From positions 1-43,201 of the forward strand of contig MNJR01000119.1 in NCBI GenBank assembly GCA_001920415.1: a stretch of 43,201 nt of DNA, read 5' to 3'. Below, in pieces: positions 27,719 to 35,586 of the stretch (positions within the stretch are counted from its first letter, which is position 1; every line of letters begins with the position of its first letter). The stretch is from Acidobacteria bacterium 13_1_20CM_3_53_8. Lineage in GTDB: Bacteria; Acidobacteriota; Blastocatellia; Pyrinomonadales; Pyrinomonadaceae. The notes beneath the pieces were generated by a model. That model saw only the letters and a program-made list of their open reading frames with translations, had not been told where the DNA came from and did no database searches. The translations under genes were made by a program, and so were the position numbers.

Positions 27719-28117
27719 ATGCTTCAACTAGAAATTGTAACGCCTGAGCGGCGCGTGATCTCTGAATCAGTTGACATGGTGACCGTGCCGGGCTTGAACG
27801 GCGAGCTTGGGATTTTGCCCGGACACACGCAACTCATCTCGCAACTGCGTACAGGCGTTTTGACCTACACGCAGGCGGGCGCAACCTACAAGCTTCACGT
27901 CTCCGGCGGGTTCGTGGAAGTGAGCGACGACCGCGTTTCTGTCCTTGCAGAAGTCGCAGAGCGACCCGAAGAGATTGACGCCGCACGCGCTCGCATAGCA
28001 CACGAGCACGCCGAAAAAACTCTGAGCGCGTGGAGCGGCACCGTAGAAGATTTCGAGATCGCCCGCGCCAAACTTGAACGCTCAATCGTCCGCCTACAAC
28101 TAGCCGCAGGAGAATAA
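27719..28117 (+). CDS. atpC: F1Fo ATP synthase subunit epsilon
   Basis: A 132-residue epsilon subunit: N-terminal beta sandwich (EIVTPERRVISESVDMVTVPG, in parts VTPERRVISE and VPGLNGELGILPGH) and C-terminal two-helix domain (EIDAARARIAHEHAEKTL). It couples rotation to catalysis and restrains ATP hydrolysis. The ATG directly follows the repeat element, so there is no clear Shine-Dalgarno sequence. Confidence 0.95.
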   Translation: MLQLEIVTPERRVISESVDMVTVPGLNGELGILPGHTQLISQLRTGVLTYTQAGATYKLHVSGGFVEVSDDRVSVLAEVAERPEEIDAARARIAHEHAEKTLSAWSGTVEDFEIARAKLERSIVRLQLAAGE

Positions 28118-28119
28118 AG

Positions 28120-28218
28120 AAGTCTGGAGTCTAGAGTCTGGAGTCTGGAGTCAGAAGTCAAAAACAGTCCTTTGCTTCTGCCTTTGACTCCAGACTTTAG
28201 ACTCCAGACTCCAGACTT
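28120..28218. repeat. Heptamer hairpin element, AGTCTGG family
   Basis: AGTCTGG/AGTCTAG 7-mers form the left arm and ACTCCAG units the right arm. Apical segment AAAAACAGTCCTTTGCTTCTG. It directly follows the atpC stop and may act as its terminator. Confidence 0.87.
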
Positions 28219-28234
28219 ATTCCGTGTTTCACAC

Positions 28235-28263
28235 TTGAAACAATAGCCCAGACGCGGTATAAT
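28235..28263 (+). promoter_or_regulatory. Strong sigma-70 promoter of ruvB
   Basis: TTGAAA (28235-28240), 17-base spacer and a perfect TATAAT (28258-28263), 38 bases upstream of the ruvB ATG. It is just right of the repeat element, so the repeat separates atpC from the ruvB promoter. Confidence 0.8.
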
Positions 28264-28301
28264 CTCGGAGTCAACAGAACCGAAGGTCAAAGGGGTTTTC
28301 A

Positions 28302-29357
28302 ATGTCACAACCTGTTGCGGAAATTCAGTCGGCGGAGGAAGTGCGCCATGTTTTGGGCGAGGCTACGCCGGAGGATGTGGCGGCAGAGCCTAGTTTGCGT
28401 CCGCGTCGTCTGAGCGAGTACATAGGCCAGACGAAGATCACAGGCAACTTGAAGATTTTCATAAAGGCCGCAGCCGCGCGGCGCGAGGCTCTGGATCATG
28501 TGCTGTTTAGCGGCCCGCCGGGCTTGGGCAAGACCACGCTCGCCAACATAATCGCTACGGAATTGAACGCGCCAATGAAGAGCGTGAGCGCTCCTGCGAT
28601 TGAGCGAGGCGGAGACCTTGCTGCTCTGCTCACGAATTTGCAGGAGGGCGAAGTTCTATTCATTGACGAAATTCATCGCCTGAAGCCGCAGATTGAAGAA
28701 GTCCTTTACTCTGCTATGGAGGATTACCAGCTTGACCTGATGATAGGGCAAGGGACGGCTGCGCGTTCGATTAAATTGGATTTACCGAAGTTTACTCTGG
28801 TCGGCGCAACAACCCGTGCCGGGATGATAACTGCGCCGTTGCGCGGACGCTTCGGCATAGTTCAGCACCTTGATTTCTATTCGCAGCAAGACCTTGAAAT
28901 AATCATTCATCGCTCCGCAGAGATTCTAGGTGTGGAGATTGAAGCAACAGGCGCAAGCGAGATAGCGCGTCGCTCTCGCGGCACACCGCGAATCGCAAAT
29001 CGCCTGCTTCGTCGCGTGCGCGATTACGCAGAAGTCTTGAGCGACGGACGCATCACGCAAGAGGTCGCGTGCCGCGCTCTGGACGAGATGGAGGTTGACC
29101 GCTTCGGCCTTGACGAGATTGATAGAAAACTTCTCTCCGTCATCATAGAAAAATTCGACGGCGGCCCCGTAGGAGTCGGAACACTTTCCGCTTCTATCAA
29201 CGAAGAGCGCGAGTCAATCGAAGAGATAATCGAGCCGTACCTGATTCAAATAGGATTCTTGAATCGCACACCGCGCGGTCGCATGGCTACGCGCGCAGCG
29301 CACAAGCATCTGGGCATTTCGATGAAGCCAAGGCAACGCGATTTATTGGCGAGTTAA
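28302..29357 (+). CDS. ruvB: Holliday junction branch migration ATPase RuvB
   Basis: A complete RuvB of 351 residues, the AAA+ motor that drives Holliday junction migration with RuvA. It has Walker [10 protein letters not shown] (71-79), Walker [10 protein letters not shown], sensor 1 GATTRAGM, the arginine finger region [11 protein letters not shown] and the C-terminal winged helix with [20 protein letters not shown] precedes the ATG. There is no ruvA or ruvC next to it. Confidence 0.97.
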   Translation: MSQPVAEIQSAEEVRHVLGEATPEDVAAEPSLRPRRLSEYIGQTKITGNLKIFIKAAAARREALDHVLFSGPPGLGKTTLANIIATELNAPMKSVSAPAIERGGDLAALLTNLQEGEVLFIDEIHRLKPQIEEVLYSAMEDYQLDLMIGQGTAARSIKLDLPKFTLVGATTRAGMITAPLRGRFGIVQHLDFYSQQDLEIIIHRSAEILGVEIEATGASEIARRSRGTPRIANRLLRRVRDYAEVLSDGRITQEVACRALDEMEVDRFGLDEIDRKLLSVIIEKFDGGPVGVGTLSASINEERESIEEIIEPYLIQIGFLNRTPRGRMATRAAHKHLGISMKPRQRDLLAS

Positions 29358-29468
29358 AAATTCACAACAAGTTTCGGCGGCTTTTTTGCTGACCGAAAAC
29401 GACTGGGGGCGACAAGAGAGGAGCGGATCGGGAGCCATTCTTCTTCAAGTCGCCTTCAGTGTTTAAGA

Positions 29469-29553
29469 GCAGTTTTCAGTTTTGAGTTTTCAGTTTTCAG
29501 CAAAAGCGTCGCGCGCCTTTCTTAAAACTGAAAACTCAAAACTGAAAACTGCT
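29469..29553. repeat. Heptamer hairpin element overlapping the pdxJ 3' end
   Basis: CAGTTTT/GAGTTTT 7-mers on the left, AAAACTG on the right, apical segment CAAAAGCGTCGCGCGCC then TTTC. Its right end, 29536-29553, encodes the last residues and stop codon of PdxJ. The preceding gap 29358-29468 shows nothing else. Confidence 0.9.
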
Positions 29554-30297
29554 CTTTTCAATTGCTTCTTTCATCTCTCTTACTGCTTGTTCTAATCCTA
29601 CAAAAATTGAGCGGGCTACGATGTTGTGGCCTATGTTGAATTCGGTGATCTCTTCGATTGCCGAGACTGCGCCGACGTTGCGGTAAGTGAGACCGTGACC
29701 TGCTGCGACTCGCAGGCCGTATTGTGATGCGAGTATTGCGGCTTCGCGCAGGCGCTTCAATTCCTGCGCGACGTGCGCTGCGCCTTCGCCGTGAAACCCG
29801 CGCGCGCCGAGTGTGGCTTCGGCGTAAACCGCCGTGCAGAGTTCGACCTGATGCGCGCCGACAGTGTGCGCAGATTCTATCTGGTGCACGTCCGGGTCTA
29901 TGAAGAGACTGGTGGTGATTCCTGCTTCGCGCAGACGATGAACTGCGGCGCGGACTAGCGAAAGATTCGTGCGAACATCTAACCCGCCTTCCGTTGTTAT
30001 CTCGTTAGGATTTTCTGCCACGAGCGTCACACAGTCCGGCTTCGCATCGAGCGCTATCTTCATCATCTCTTCGGTCGCGGCCATCTCTACGTTCAGGTAA
30101 GTCATGACCATACGGCGCAGAAGATGTAAATCTTCATCCTGAATATGTCGGCGGTCGCCGCGCAGGTGAATCGTGATGCCGTCCGCGCCAGCGTGTTCGC
30201 ACGCGACGGCAGCCGCAACCACGCCAGGCTCCGGCGCTCGCCGCGCCTGTCTAACGGTCGCCACATGGTCAATGTTTACGTTTAATCTCGCACACAT
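29536..30297 (-). CDS. pdxJ: Pyridoxine 5'-phosphate synthase
   Basis: Catalyses the last ring-closing step of DXP-dependent vitamin B6 synthesis from 1-deoxy-xylulose 5-phosphate and 3-amino-2-oxopropyl phosphate. It shows the family start LNVNIDHVATVRQARR, DGITIHLRGDRRHI, TLVAENPNEITTEGGLD (Glu in the TLVPE position), FIDPD and VAAGHGLTYRNV. Length of 253 is normal. The ending SSFQF and the stop are translated from the repeat element at 29469-29553, an unusual repeat-derived C-terminus. A second repeat hairpin (30310-30394) lies just upstream of the start. Confidence 0.95.
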   Translation of the reverse strand: MCARLNVNIDHVATVRQARRAPEPGVVAAAVACEHAGADGITIHLRGDRRHIQDEDLHLLRRMVMTYLNVEMAATEEMMKIALDAKPDCVTLVAENPNEITTEGGLDVRTNLSLVRAAVHRLREAGITTSLFIDPDVHQIESAHTVGAHQVELCTAVYAEATLGARGFHGEGAAHVAQELKRLREAAILASQYGLRVAAGHGLTYRNVGAVSAIEEITEFNIGHNIVARSIFVGLEQAVREMKEAIEKSSFQF

Positions 30298-30309
30298 GGT
30301 AACTACAGA

Positions 30310-30394
30310 GCAGTTTTCAGTTTTTAGTTTTCAGTTTTAAGAAAGGTGCGCGATGCTTTTACTTAAAACTGAAAACTAAAAACTGAAAACTGTT
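30310..30394. repeat. Heptamer hairpin element, CAGTTTT family
   Basis: CAGTTTT arms with an apical AAGAAAGGTGCGCGATGC then TTTTACTT. It fills the gap between the glycosyltransferase and pdxJ, both on the minus strand. Confidence 0.9.
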
Positions 30395-30398
30395 CTTG

Positions 30399-31265
30399 TC
30401 ATTGCTTTACAGCCATCTCCTTTCTCCGTCTTCCGTCCGAGGGCGCTTGGGGTTGGGCGGAGTGGTGCAGTTCACGTTCGCGCTCTTGGGCGGCGACGAG
30501 GAAGGCTGTGCGCGCAGAGGCTATGGCTGAATCGTAGAGGCCGCGACGAACGCGCTGGCGTATGGTCTGCACTTCCTGAATCATACGAAGACTGTCGCGC
30601 GCGTAGTTGCCGGAAGCGTCCAGTGTACCCGTGCGGTGATCCCAGCGCACTGGAATTTCCCTAAGATTTAGCCCGGCCAGATGCGCGACGTAGAGCAATT
30701 CCACGTCGAAGCCGAAGCGGTCAATCGCCCCAGCCTCTATGACCGGGCGGCAGACGCTCATGTTGAATGCCTTGAAGCCGCACTGCGTGTCCCAGAAGGG
30801 CAAGCCCGTTGCGAGCTTTACTATCAAATTAAAGACGCGGCCTCCCTGCTCGCGCCGCCAGGGTTGATGCACACCTATCAAACTTCTATCCAACGCGCGC
30901 GAGCCGAAAGTTAAGTCGCACTCGCCGCGCTGAATCGGTCTGATGAGTTTGGGCGTCTCTGTAATTGGGGTTGAAAGGTCTGCGTCAGTGAAGAGCGCAA
31001 TCGAGTTGCGTGCTGCTAGCAATCCTGTGCGAACCGCGTGACCCTTTCCGCGATTAGGCTCTATACGAATGAGACGCGCGCCGCTCGCGTTGCTGCTTGC
31101 AAAACTCTCTTCAGCGACGCGGGCTGTATCGTCCTCAGAACCGTCGTCAACGACAATGATTTCGCTTCCTGTGACGTGACGGTTCATGTAATCGAAGACA
31201 ATAGGCAGAGTCTCGCCCAGCCGCGCGGCTTCGTTGTAAGCAGGGATGATAACGGATAGAGACAT
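30399..31265 (-). CDS. Family 2 glycosyltransferase (dolichyl-phosphate glucosyl/mannosyltransferase-like)
   Basis: A GT-A-fold enzyme: SVIIPAYNEAARLGET, VVDDGSEDDT, NRGKGHAVRTG, the metal-binding DAD in FTDADLSTP, GSRALDRS and CGFKAFN with the acidic DVELLYVA. This resembles polyprenyl-phosphate beta-glucosyl/mannosyl synthases that make lipid-linked sugar donors. No transmembrane helices are present, so it acts at the cytoplasmic membrane face. The C-terminal 40 residues are charged and variable. Probably transcribed with pdxJ. Confidence 0.88.
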   Translation of the reverse strand: MSLSVIIPAYNEAARLGETLPIVFDYMNRHVTGSEIIVVDDGSEDDTARVAEESFASSNASGARLIRIEPNRGKGHAVRTGLLAARNSIALFTDADLSTPITETPKLIRPIQRGECDLTFGSRALDRSLIGVHQPWRREQGGRVFNLIVKLATGLPFWDTQCGFKAFNMSVCRPVIEAGAIDRFGFDVELLYVAHLAGLNLREIPVRWDHRTGTLDASGNYARDSLRMIQEVQTIRQRVRRGLYDSAIASARTAFLVAAQERERELHHSAQPQAPSDGRRRKEMAVKQ

Positions 31266-31266
31266 G

Positions 31267-31353
31267 AAAACAGTTTTTAGTTTTCAGTTTTTAGTTTTCA
31301 GAAAGAATCTAATTGCTTTTAACTTAAAACTGAAAACTAAAAACTGAAAACTG
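31267..31353. repeat. Heptamer hairpin element, CAGTTTT family
   Basis: CAGTTTT/AAAACTG arms around GAAAGAATCTAATTGC then TTTTAACTT. It lies in the divergent region between the glycosyltransferase and the processing peptidase. Confidence 0.9.
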
Positions 31354-31470
31354 CTTTTACGGAATATAGCACAAGAGGGGACGGCTGCGCTTTCTGCCAG
31401 AGGCCGCGAGCTATGGTATATTTAACCGGGAGTCTGTCTCAAGAATTTCCGTGCGGGCTAATTGGTAAGT

Positions 31471-33177
31471 ATGAGAAAAAAGTTCGGCGCAATAGCAATA
31501 ATAGTCATTCTGGCATCAACCATTGTCGGCGGCTTTGCGGGGCGTGGGCAGCGAAGACGCGCCTACGTTCCCAAACAGCAGGCGGGAAAGCCTGACGCTA
31601 CTGCGAGCAGTGTGGAATCCAGCTATGACGAAGCTATGGCGCTAGTGTCGAACAACTACGCGGGCGACATTGATTACGAGCGCGCTACGCAGGCCGCTGT
31701 TCAAGGAATGCTCTCTACGCTTGACCCGCACTCTATGTTCTTCTCGCGCTCAGAGTTCAGAAAGCTTCACGAAGATCAGGACTCGCGCTTCTACGGCATA
31801 GGCGTCTCAATCCTTCAGCACCGCGACGGCGTTTACATTCAGGCTATAGTCGAGGGCACGCCTGCTGCACGCGCAGGGCTTCGCTACGGCGATCACATAT
31901 TGGAGGTTGACGGACATGACGCGCGCGATTGGTCTAGCGCAGAAGTTTCAAAAAACGTGCGCGGCGACCGTGGCGAATCCGTCCATGTGAAGGTTGAGCG
32001 CGCAGGCTCTGAAGCTCCGCTCAATTTCACAATCGTGCGCGACGCCGTGCCGCTTCCTTCCATCCGAAACTCTTTCATAGTTCGACCCGGCATAGGCTAC
32101 ATAGGTCTGACCGGAGGGTTTCAATCAACTTCCGCAGACGAATTGCGCGAAGCCATAAGCAATCTGAAATCGCAGGGCATGAGGCAGGTCATACTTGATC
32201 TTCGGGGCAATCCCGGCGGATTGCTGGATCAGGCAGTGAAGGTGACGAGCCAGTTTCTTGCGCGCGGGCAAGTCATCGTTTCAGTTCGCGGGCGAGAGTA
32301 CGCGCAGCCTGCCGTCTATCGCTCGTCGGGCGGAGACTCGGAAGACCTTCCGCTCGTCGTGCTGATTAACCGCAACACGGCTTCAGCATCTGAAATCGTC
32401 GCAGGCGCTATACAGGATCACGGGCGCGGCTACATAGTTGGCGAGACCAGTTTCGGCAAAGGGTTGGTGCAGCGCGTCTTCAATCTTCCGTTTCAGACGG
32501 GGCTGACGCTGACCACAGCGCACTACTACACGCCTTACGGTCGCTTGATTCAGCGCGACTATTCAAACGGCTCGCTCTACGATTACTACGTGCGCCACGA
32601 CGCGGCTGATGAAACTCAGACGCAGAAGCCCAGCCATGAACTGAACCCCGCTCAACCTCTGCCGAGTCCAACGCCCACGCCGCAACCCACAGGGCCAGCC
32701 GTTAGGACTGCGGCAGGCAGAATTTTCTACGGCGGCGGCGGCATCTCGCCCGATGTTGAAGTCAAGCCGCTCCAAGCCACACCTTTGCGAACGCGCATCG
32801 CTGAAGAAGCTTTCTATTTCACGCGCGAGCTTACCAACGGAACGATTTCCGGGCTTGAGAATTACAAGGTTGAAACTCCGCAGTTCGGCCACGACCCGCG
32901 CCCGACCGATTACGCTATAACAGACCGCGTCATAGAAGCCTTCCGCAACTTTATCAAGCGCGACACGGCTTCAGGGTTGCAGCCCAACCAGATTGACGAC
33001 GAAATGGATTTCACTCGCCTTCGCCTGCGCGAAGAGGTTGTCACGGCTGCCTACTCGCAGGATGCTGGCGTGCGCGTTCTTCTGGAAAGCGACCCGCAGT
33101 TATTGAAAGCACTTGACGCGCTGCCTGACGCCAAACGACTGGCCGAACTCGCGCGCGAAAGCGAATCGTATAGCTGA
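31471..33177 (+). CDS. C-terminal processing peptidase, S41 family (CtpA-like)
   Basis: An exported serine protease. It has a signal anchor (FGAIAIIVILASTIVGGF), an N-terminal helical region, a PDZ domain near 95-175 (GVSILQHRDGVYIQAIVEG, HILEVDG) and the S41 core with LDLRGNPGGLLDQ, the catalytic serine in TASASEIVAG and the lysine in ETSFGKGLVQ. The C-terminal 170 residues, starting after the Pro-rich PSPTPTPQP linker, are helical. These enzymes trim C-terminal tails of periplasmic proteins. I prefer the ATG at 31471 to a TTG at 31462. Confidence 0.93.
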   Translation: MRKKFGAIAIIVILASTIVGGFAGRGQRRRAYVPKQQAGKPDATASSVESSYDEAMALVSNNYAGDIDYERATQAAVQGMLSTLDPHSMFFSRSEFRKLHEDQDSRFYGIGVSILQHRDGVYIQAIVEGTPAARAGLRYGDHILEVDGHDARDWSSAEVSKNVRGDRGESVHVKVERAGSEAPLNFTIVRDAVPLPSIRNSFIVRPGIGYIGLTGGFQSTSADELREAISNLKSQGMRQVILDLRGNPGGLLDQAVKVTSQFLARGQVIVSVRGREYAQPAVYRSSGGDSEDLPLVVLINRNTASASEIVAGAIQDHGRGYIVGETSFGKGLVQRVFNLPFQTGLTLTTAHYYTPYGRLIQRDYSNGSLYDYYVRHDAADETQTQKPSHELNPAQPLPSPTPTPQPTGPAVRTAAGRIFYGGGGISPDVEVKPLQATPLRTRIAEEAFYFTRELTNGTISGLENYKVETPQFGHDPRPTDYAITDRVIEAFRNFIKRDTASGLQPNQIDDEMDFTRLRLREEVVTAAYSQDAGVRVLLESDPQLLKALDALPDAKRLAELARESESYS

Positions 33178-33205
33178 AGAGCCGCGCCCATCAACTCATA
33201 ACGAG

Positions 33206-34372
33206 TTAATCAAGCACACGCACGATCAAGCACTTTAAGTAATAGGTCTCAGGCACTCCGACGAGGATAGGGTGATCGCTCGCCTGCATACGCTTTTCTA
33301 CAAGCTGAATGCGGCGGCGTGCGTCGCGCGCTGCGTCAGCGATTATTTCAAGAAACATCTTTTCCGACATGTGGTAGGAGCAGGTGCATGTGACTAACGT
33401 GCCGCCTGTGTTGAGTAGTTTCAGAGCGCGCAGGTTTATCTCTTTATAGCCGCGCGAAGCTGCCGCGACGCTCGCACGATTCTTTGCGAACGCGGGCGGA
33501 TCCAGAATAATCGTGTCGAAGCGTTCGCTGCTTGCCTCCATCTCACGCAGCGCGTCGAAGACGTTCGCTTCCAGAAATTCTACATTGCGCGCGCTGTTCA
33601 GTTCAGCGTTGCGACGCGCAGACGCAATCGCTTCCGCAGAGATGTCAAGGCCAAGAACCGTTTCGCACGCGCCCGCAAGGTGAAGCGCGAATGCGCCGTT
33701 GAATGTGAAGCAGTCTAGCGCGCGACCATGAGCAAGCGCGCGCGCGGCCAGACGATTCTCTCTTTGATCCAGAAATGAACCGGTCTTCTGCCCGCCGAGC
33801 GGCGCGACCATAAAACGCACGCCCGATTGCATTATTTCTATCTCTTCGGGCGCATCACCATAGAGGACGCCCGCGCGCATCTCCAATCCTTCAAGCTCGC
33901 GCACGCGCACATCATTGCGCTCTATGATGGCGCTAGGCTTGAACTCCTCTATGAGCAATTCCACGAACATCTCTTTCAAACTTTCAGTGCCTTGCGAGAG
34001 CGTCTGCAACACCAGCGCATCGCCGTAAACGTCCAGAATAAGCGATGACAGCAGATCGCCTTCAGAGTATATGAGACGATATGCATTCGCGTCCGCTCTG
34101 ACCTGCTCACGCCTGCGGTACGCCGCGCGAACGCGCTCGCGCCACCACTCGCGCGTTATCTCTTCGTCGCGCAGGGTCAGAATTCTCAAGGCTATCTCGG
34201 AGCGATCACTGTAGAGCGCGCGAGCAATATAACGACCACGCTCGTCGCGCACGCGCACCGTCTGCCCGCCCTCAACACCCGCAGCGTTCAGAACATCGCT
34301 GCGGTAAATCCACAGATGACCATTGCGAGCGCGCTCCGCACCCCGTTTATTTATTGTCACGTGCTGTTTCAT
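33206..34372 (-). CDS. RlmI-like 23S rRNA cytosine-C5 methyltransferase
   Basis: A SAM-dependent rRNA methyltransferase of the RlmI/YccW type. A PUA-like RNA-binding domain occupies the first 75 residues (HLWIYRSDVLNA). The central EEHD part follows, and then the Rossmann fold at about 190-388: RALDCFTFNGAFALHLAG (motif I), LDISAEAI, TIILDPPAFAKN and the Cys-rich TCTCSYHMS, which holds the catalytic cysteine for m5C. Length 388 is usual. The -10-like TATAAT at 34388-34383 is so close to the ATG that the message may be nearly leaderless, and no Shine-Dalgarno is seen. Confidence 0.92.
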   Translation of the reverse strand: MKQHVTINKRGAERARNGHLWIYRSDVLNAAGVEGGQTVRVRDERGRYIARALYSDRSEIALRILTLRDEEITREWWRERVRAAYRRREQVRADANAYRLIYSEGDLLSSLILDVYGDALVLQTLSQGTESLKEMFVELLIEEFKPSAIIERNDVRVRELEGLEMRAGVLYGDAPEEIEIMQSGVRFMVAPLGGQKTGSFLDQRENRLAARALAHGRALDCFTFNGAFALHLAGACETVLGLDISAEAIASARRNAELNSARNVEFLEANVFDALREMEASSERFDTIILDPPAFAKNRASVAAASRGYKEINLRALKLLNTGGTLVTCTCSYHMSEKMFLEIIADAARDARRRIQLVEKRMQASDHPILVGVPETYYLKCLIVRVLD

Positions 34373-34382
34373 AATTTTGAGT

Positions 34383-34388
34383 ATTATA
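34383..34388 (-). promoter_or_regulatory. -10 box of the RlmI-like gene
   Basis: A perfect TATAAT on the minus strand, 10 bases upstream of the ATG, with a weak TTTAAG 17 bases further up. A transcript starting the usual 7 bases after it would have a leader of about 4 bases. Confidence 0.5.
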
Positions 34389-34447
34389 CTTTTTCAAAGG
34401 GAAAGCTTAAACGCAAAGGGAATTGTTAAGGTAGAAAGAGAGAGCAT

Positions 34448-34510
34448 GATCCACGAATTTACACGAAGAGAACATTTCATTTCGTGCTGTTTCGTGTGAT
34501 GCGCGTGGAT
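34448..34510. repeat. Degenerate inverted repeat, CACGAAG family
   Basis: ATCCACG (34449-34455) pairs with CGTGGAT (34504-34510), and ACACGAA with TTCGTGT. The right part TTTCGTGTGATGCGCGTGGA is shared with 23629-23647. It is a second copy of the family seen at 23575-23648. Confidence 0.75.
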
Positions 34511-34626
34511 AACTCTTCCATCTATGCTTTCTAAACGCTTATATCGAACTCAGGATTGCGTTTAAGCTTTTCCTTCCCGTTTTGAAATCTCTCCCTTGAA
34601 TCACGCTCTGCAAAGATGTAATCTTG

Positions 34627-34646
34627 GTGTGAAATTCGTATCACAC
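34627..34646. promoter_or_regulatory. Operator-like palindrome upstream of the peroxiredoxin gene
   Basis: GTGTGA, 8-base centre AATTCGTA, TCACAC. It is 43 bases before the start codon. The 8-base spacing differs from the 6 of CRP sites, so the binding protein is unknown. Confidence 0.4.
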
Positions 34647-34688
34647 AATTCGGTCTATTTCTTCGAGCGTAAAGGAGGATTATCTCGC

Positions 34689-35153
34689 ATGCCTGAAGTT
34701 GGAGATATGGCTCCCGATTTCGAGTTGAAGAGCCACCTTGTCAAAGACAAGAAGGTGCGCCTCTCGGATTTTCGGGGCAAGAAGAATGTTGTGCTGGCGT
34801 TTTATCCGCTGGCGTGGACGCCCGTATGAACTGCGCAGATGCCAGCCTACGAAGCAGACCTTGAACGCTTCGCGGGCTATGATGCTCAGGTTCTGGGCAT
34901 CTCAGTTGACTCTGTTCCCTGCAACGCCGCGTGGGCTAAATCTCTCGGCGGACTCTCTTACGATCTTTTAAGCGACTTTCATCCCAAAGGCGAAGTCGCA
35001 CGTGCTTACGGCGCATACAGGGAGAATGATGGCATCTCCGAGCGCGCGCTCTTTATCGTGGATAAGGACGGCAAATTAGCTTACAAGGACATACACGATA
35101 TTTCTGACCAGCCGGATAACGAGGACTTGTTCGAGGTGCTGCACAACCTCTGA
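34689..35153 (+). CDS. Selenocysteine-containing peroxiredoxin (AhpC/TSA family), UGA at codon 47
   Basis: A thiol (selenol) peroxidase of 154 residues if the TGA at 34827-34829 is read as selenocysteine. Before it stands the classic active-site approach [13 protein letters not shown], then U at the exact position of the peroxidatic Cys, then [14 protein letters not shown] in the same frame. The rest, [35 protein letters not shown] and [17 protein letters not shown], is a normal AhpE/Prx-like end. Upstream and downstream parts share a frame. AAGGAGG lies ten bases before the ATG. The protein would reduce peroxides in the cytoplasm. I could not fold a convincing SECIS just after the TGA. A point mutation or sequencing error is unlikely given the Cys position and a second UGA gene nearby. 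Confidence 0.88.
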
Positions 35154-35186
35154 CGCTGGTGTACTCCCCGGTCGCCTACGGCCGAC

Positions 35187-35235
35187 GGGCTGAATCGTGA
35201 CGCGCTTCTTCCGAGAAGCCTCTCCGGTTCAGCCC
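35187..35235 (+). promoter_or_regulatory. Nested hairpin between the peroxiredoxin and the coiled-coil gene
   Basis: GGGCTGAA (35187-35194) pairs with TTCAGCCC (35228-35235). Inside, GCTTCT (35204-35209) pairs with AGAAGC (35214-35219). No U-run follows, and GCTAAAATAG just downstream may be a -10 box. It could be a terminator, a leader structure or an unknown regulatory RNA element. Confidence 0.45.
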
Positions 35236-35266
35236 ATCGTGCTAAAATAGTAGTAGGAGAAATAAT

Positions 35267-35563
35267 ATGAGCGAAGACCCTACGCAGAACATGGATGGCT
35301 CGCGTTCTTTTGAAGAGCGCGTCTTTAATGAATTGAGAGCAATCAACCTGCGCCTGACTAATCTTGAAGAGCGCGTTGACAAGCGTCTACAAGAGACACG
35401 CCCTATATGGGAAGCAGTACAAGAAAAACTCGAACGACTAGAAAGAAAGTTTGACCGCTTGAATGAGAAGTTCGACCTTGTTACTTCAGACCTTTACGAC
35501 ATGCGCGCGAATTACAAATCGCTGAGCAAGCGTTTGAACGATCTCGAAGACGCGCGCTCGTAA
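35267..35563 (+). CDS. Small coiled-coil protein
   Basis: A 98-residue protein almost wholly composed of heptad-like charged helix (EERVFNELRAINLRLTNLE, KLERLERKFDRLNEKFDLV). AGGAG lies eight bases before the ATG. It has no known domain. It lies between two probable selenoprotein genes, 23 bases before the second, and is likely co-transcribed with it. Function is unknown; a scaffold role is conceivable. Confidence 0.75.
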   Translation: MSEDPTQNMDGSRSFEERVFNELRAINLRLTNLEERVDKRLQETRPIWEAVQEKLERLERKFDRLNEKFDLVTSDLYDMRANYKSLSKRLNDLEDARS

Positions 35564-35586
35564 TAGATAAATAGGGGTAACTTGTT

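Noticed and set aside
34627-34646. CRP-binding site upstream of the peroxiredoxin
   Set aside because: The half sites match TGTGA/TCACA but the spacing is 8 rather than 6 bases; kept only as an unnamed palindrome.
34827-34829. TGA in the peroxiredoxin gene as nonsense mutation or sequencing error
   Set aside because: It falls exactly at the catalytic Cys and a second UGA gene of a known selenoprotein family lies 1.2 kb away.
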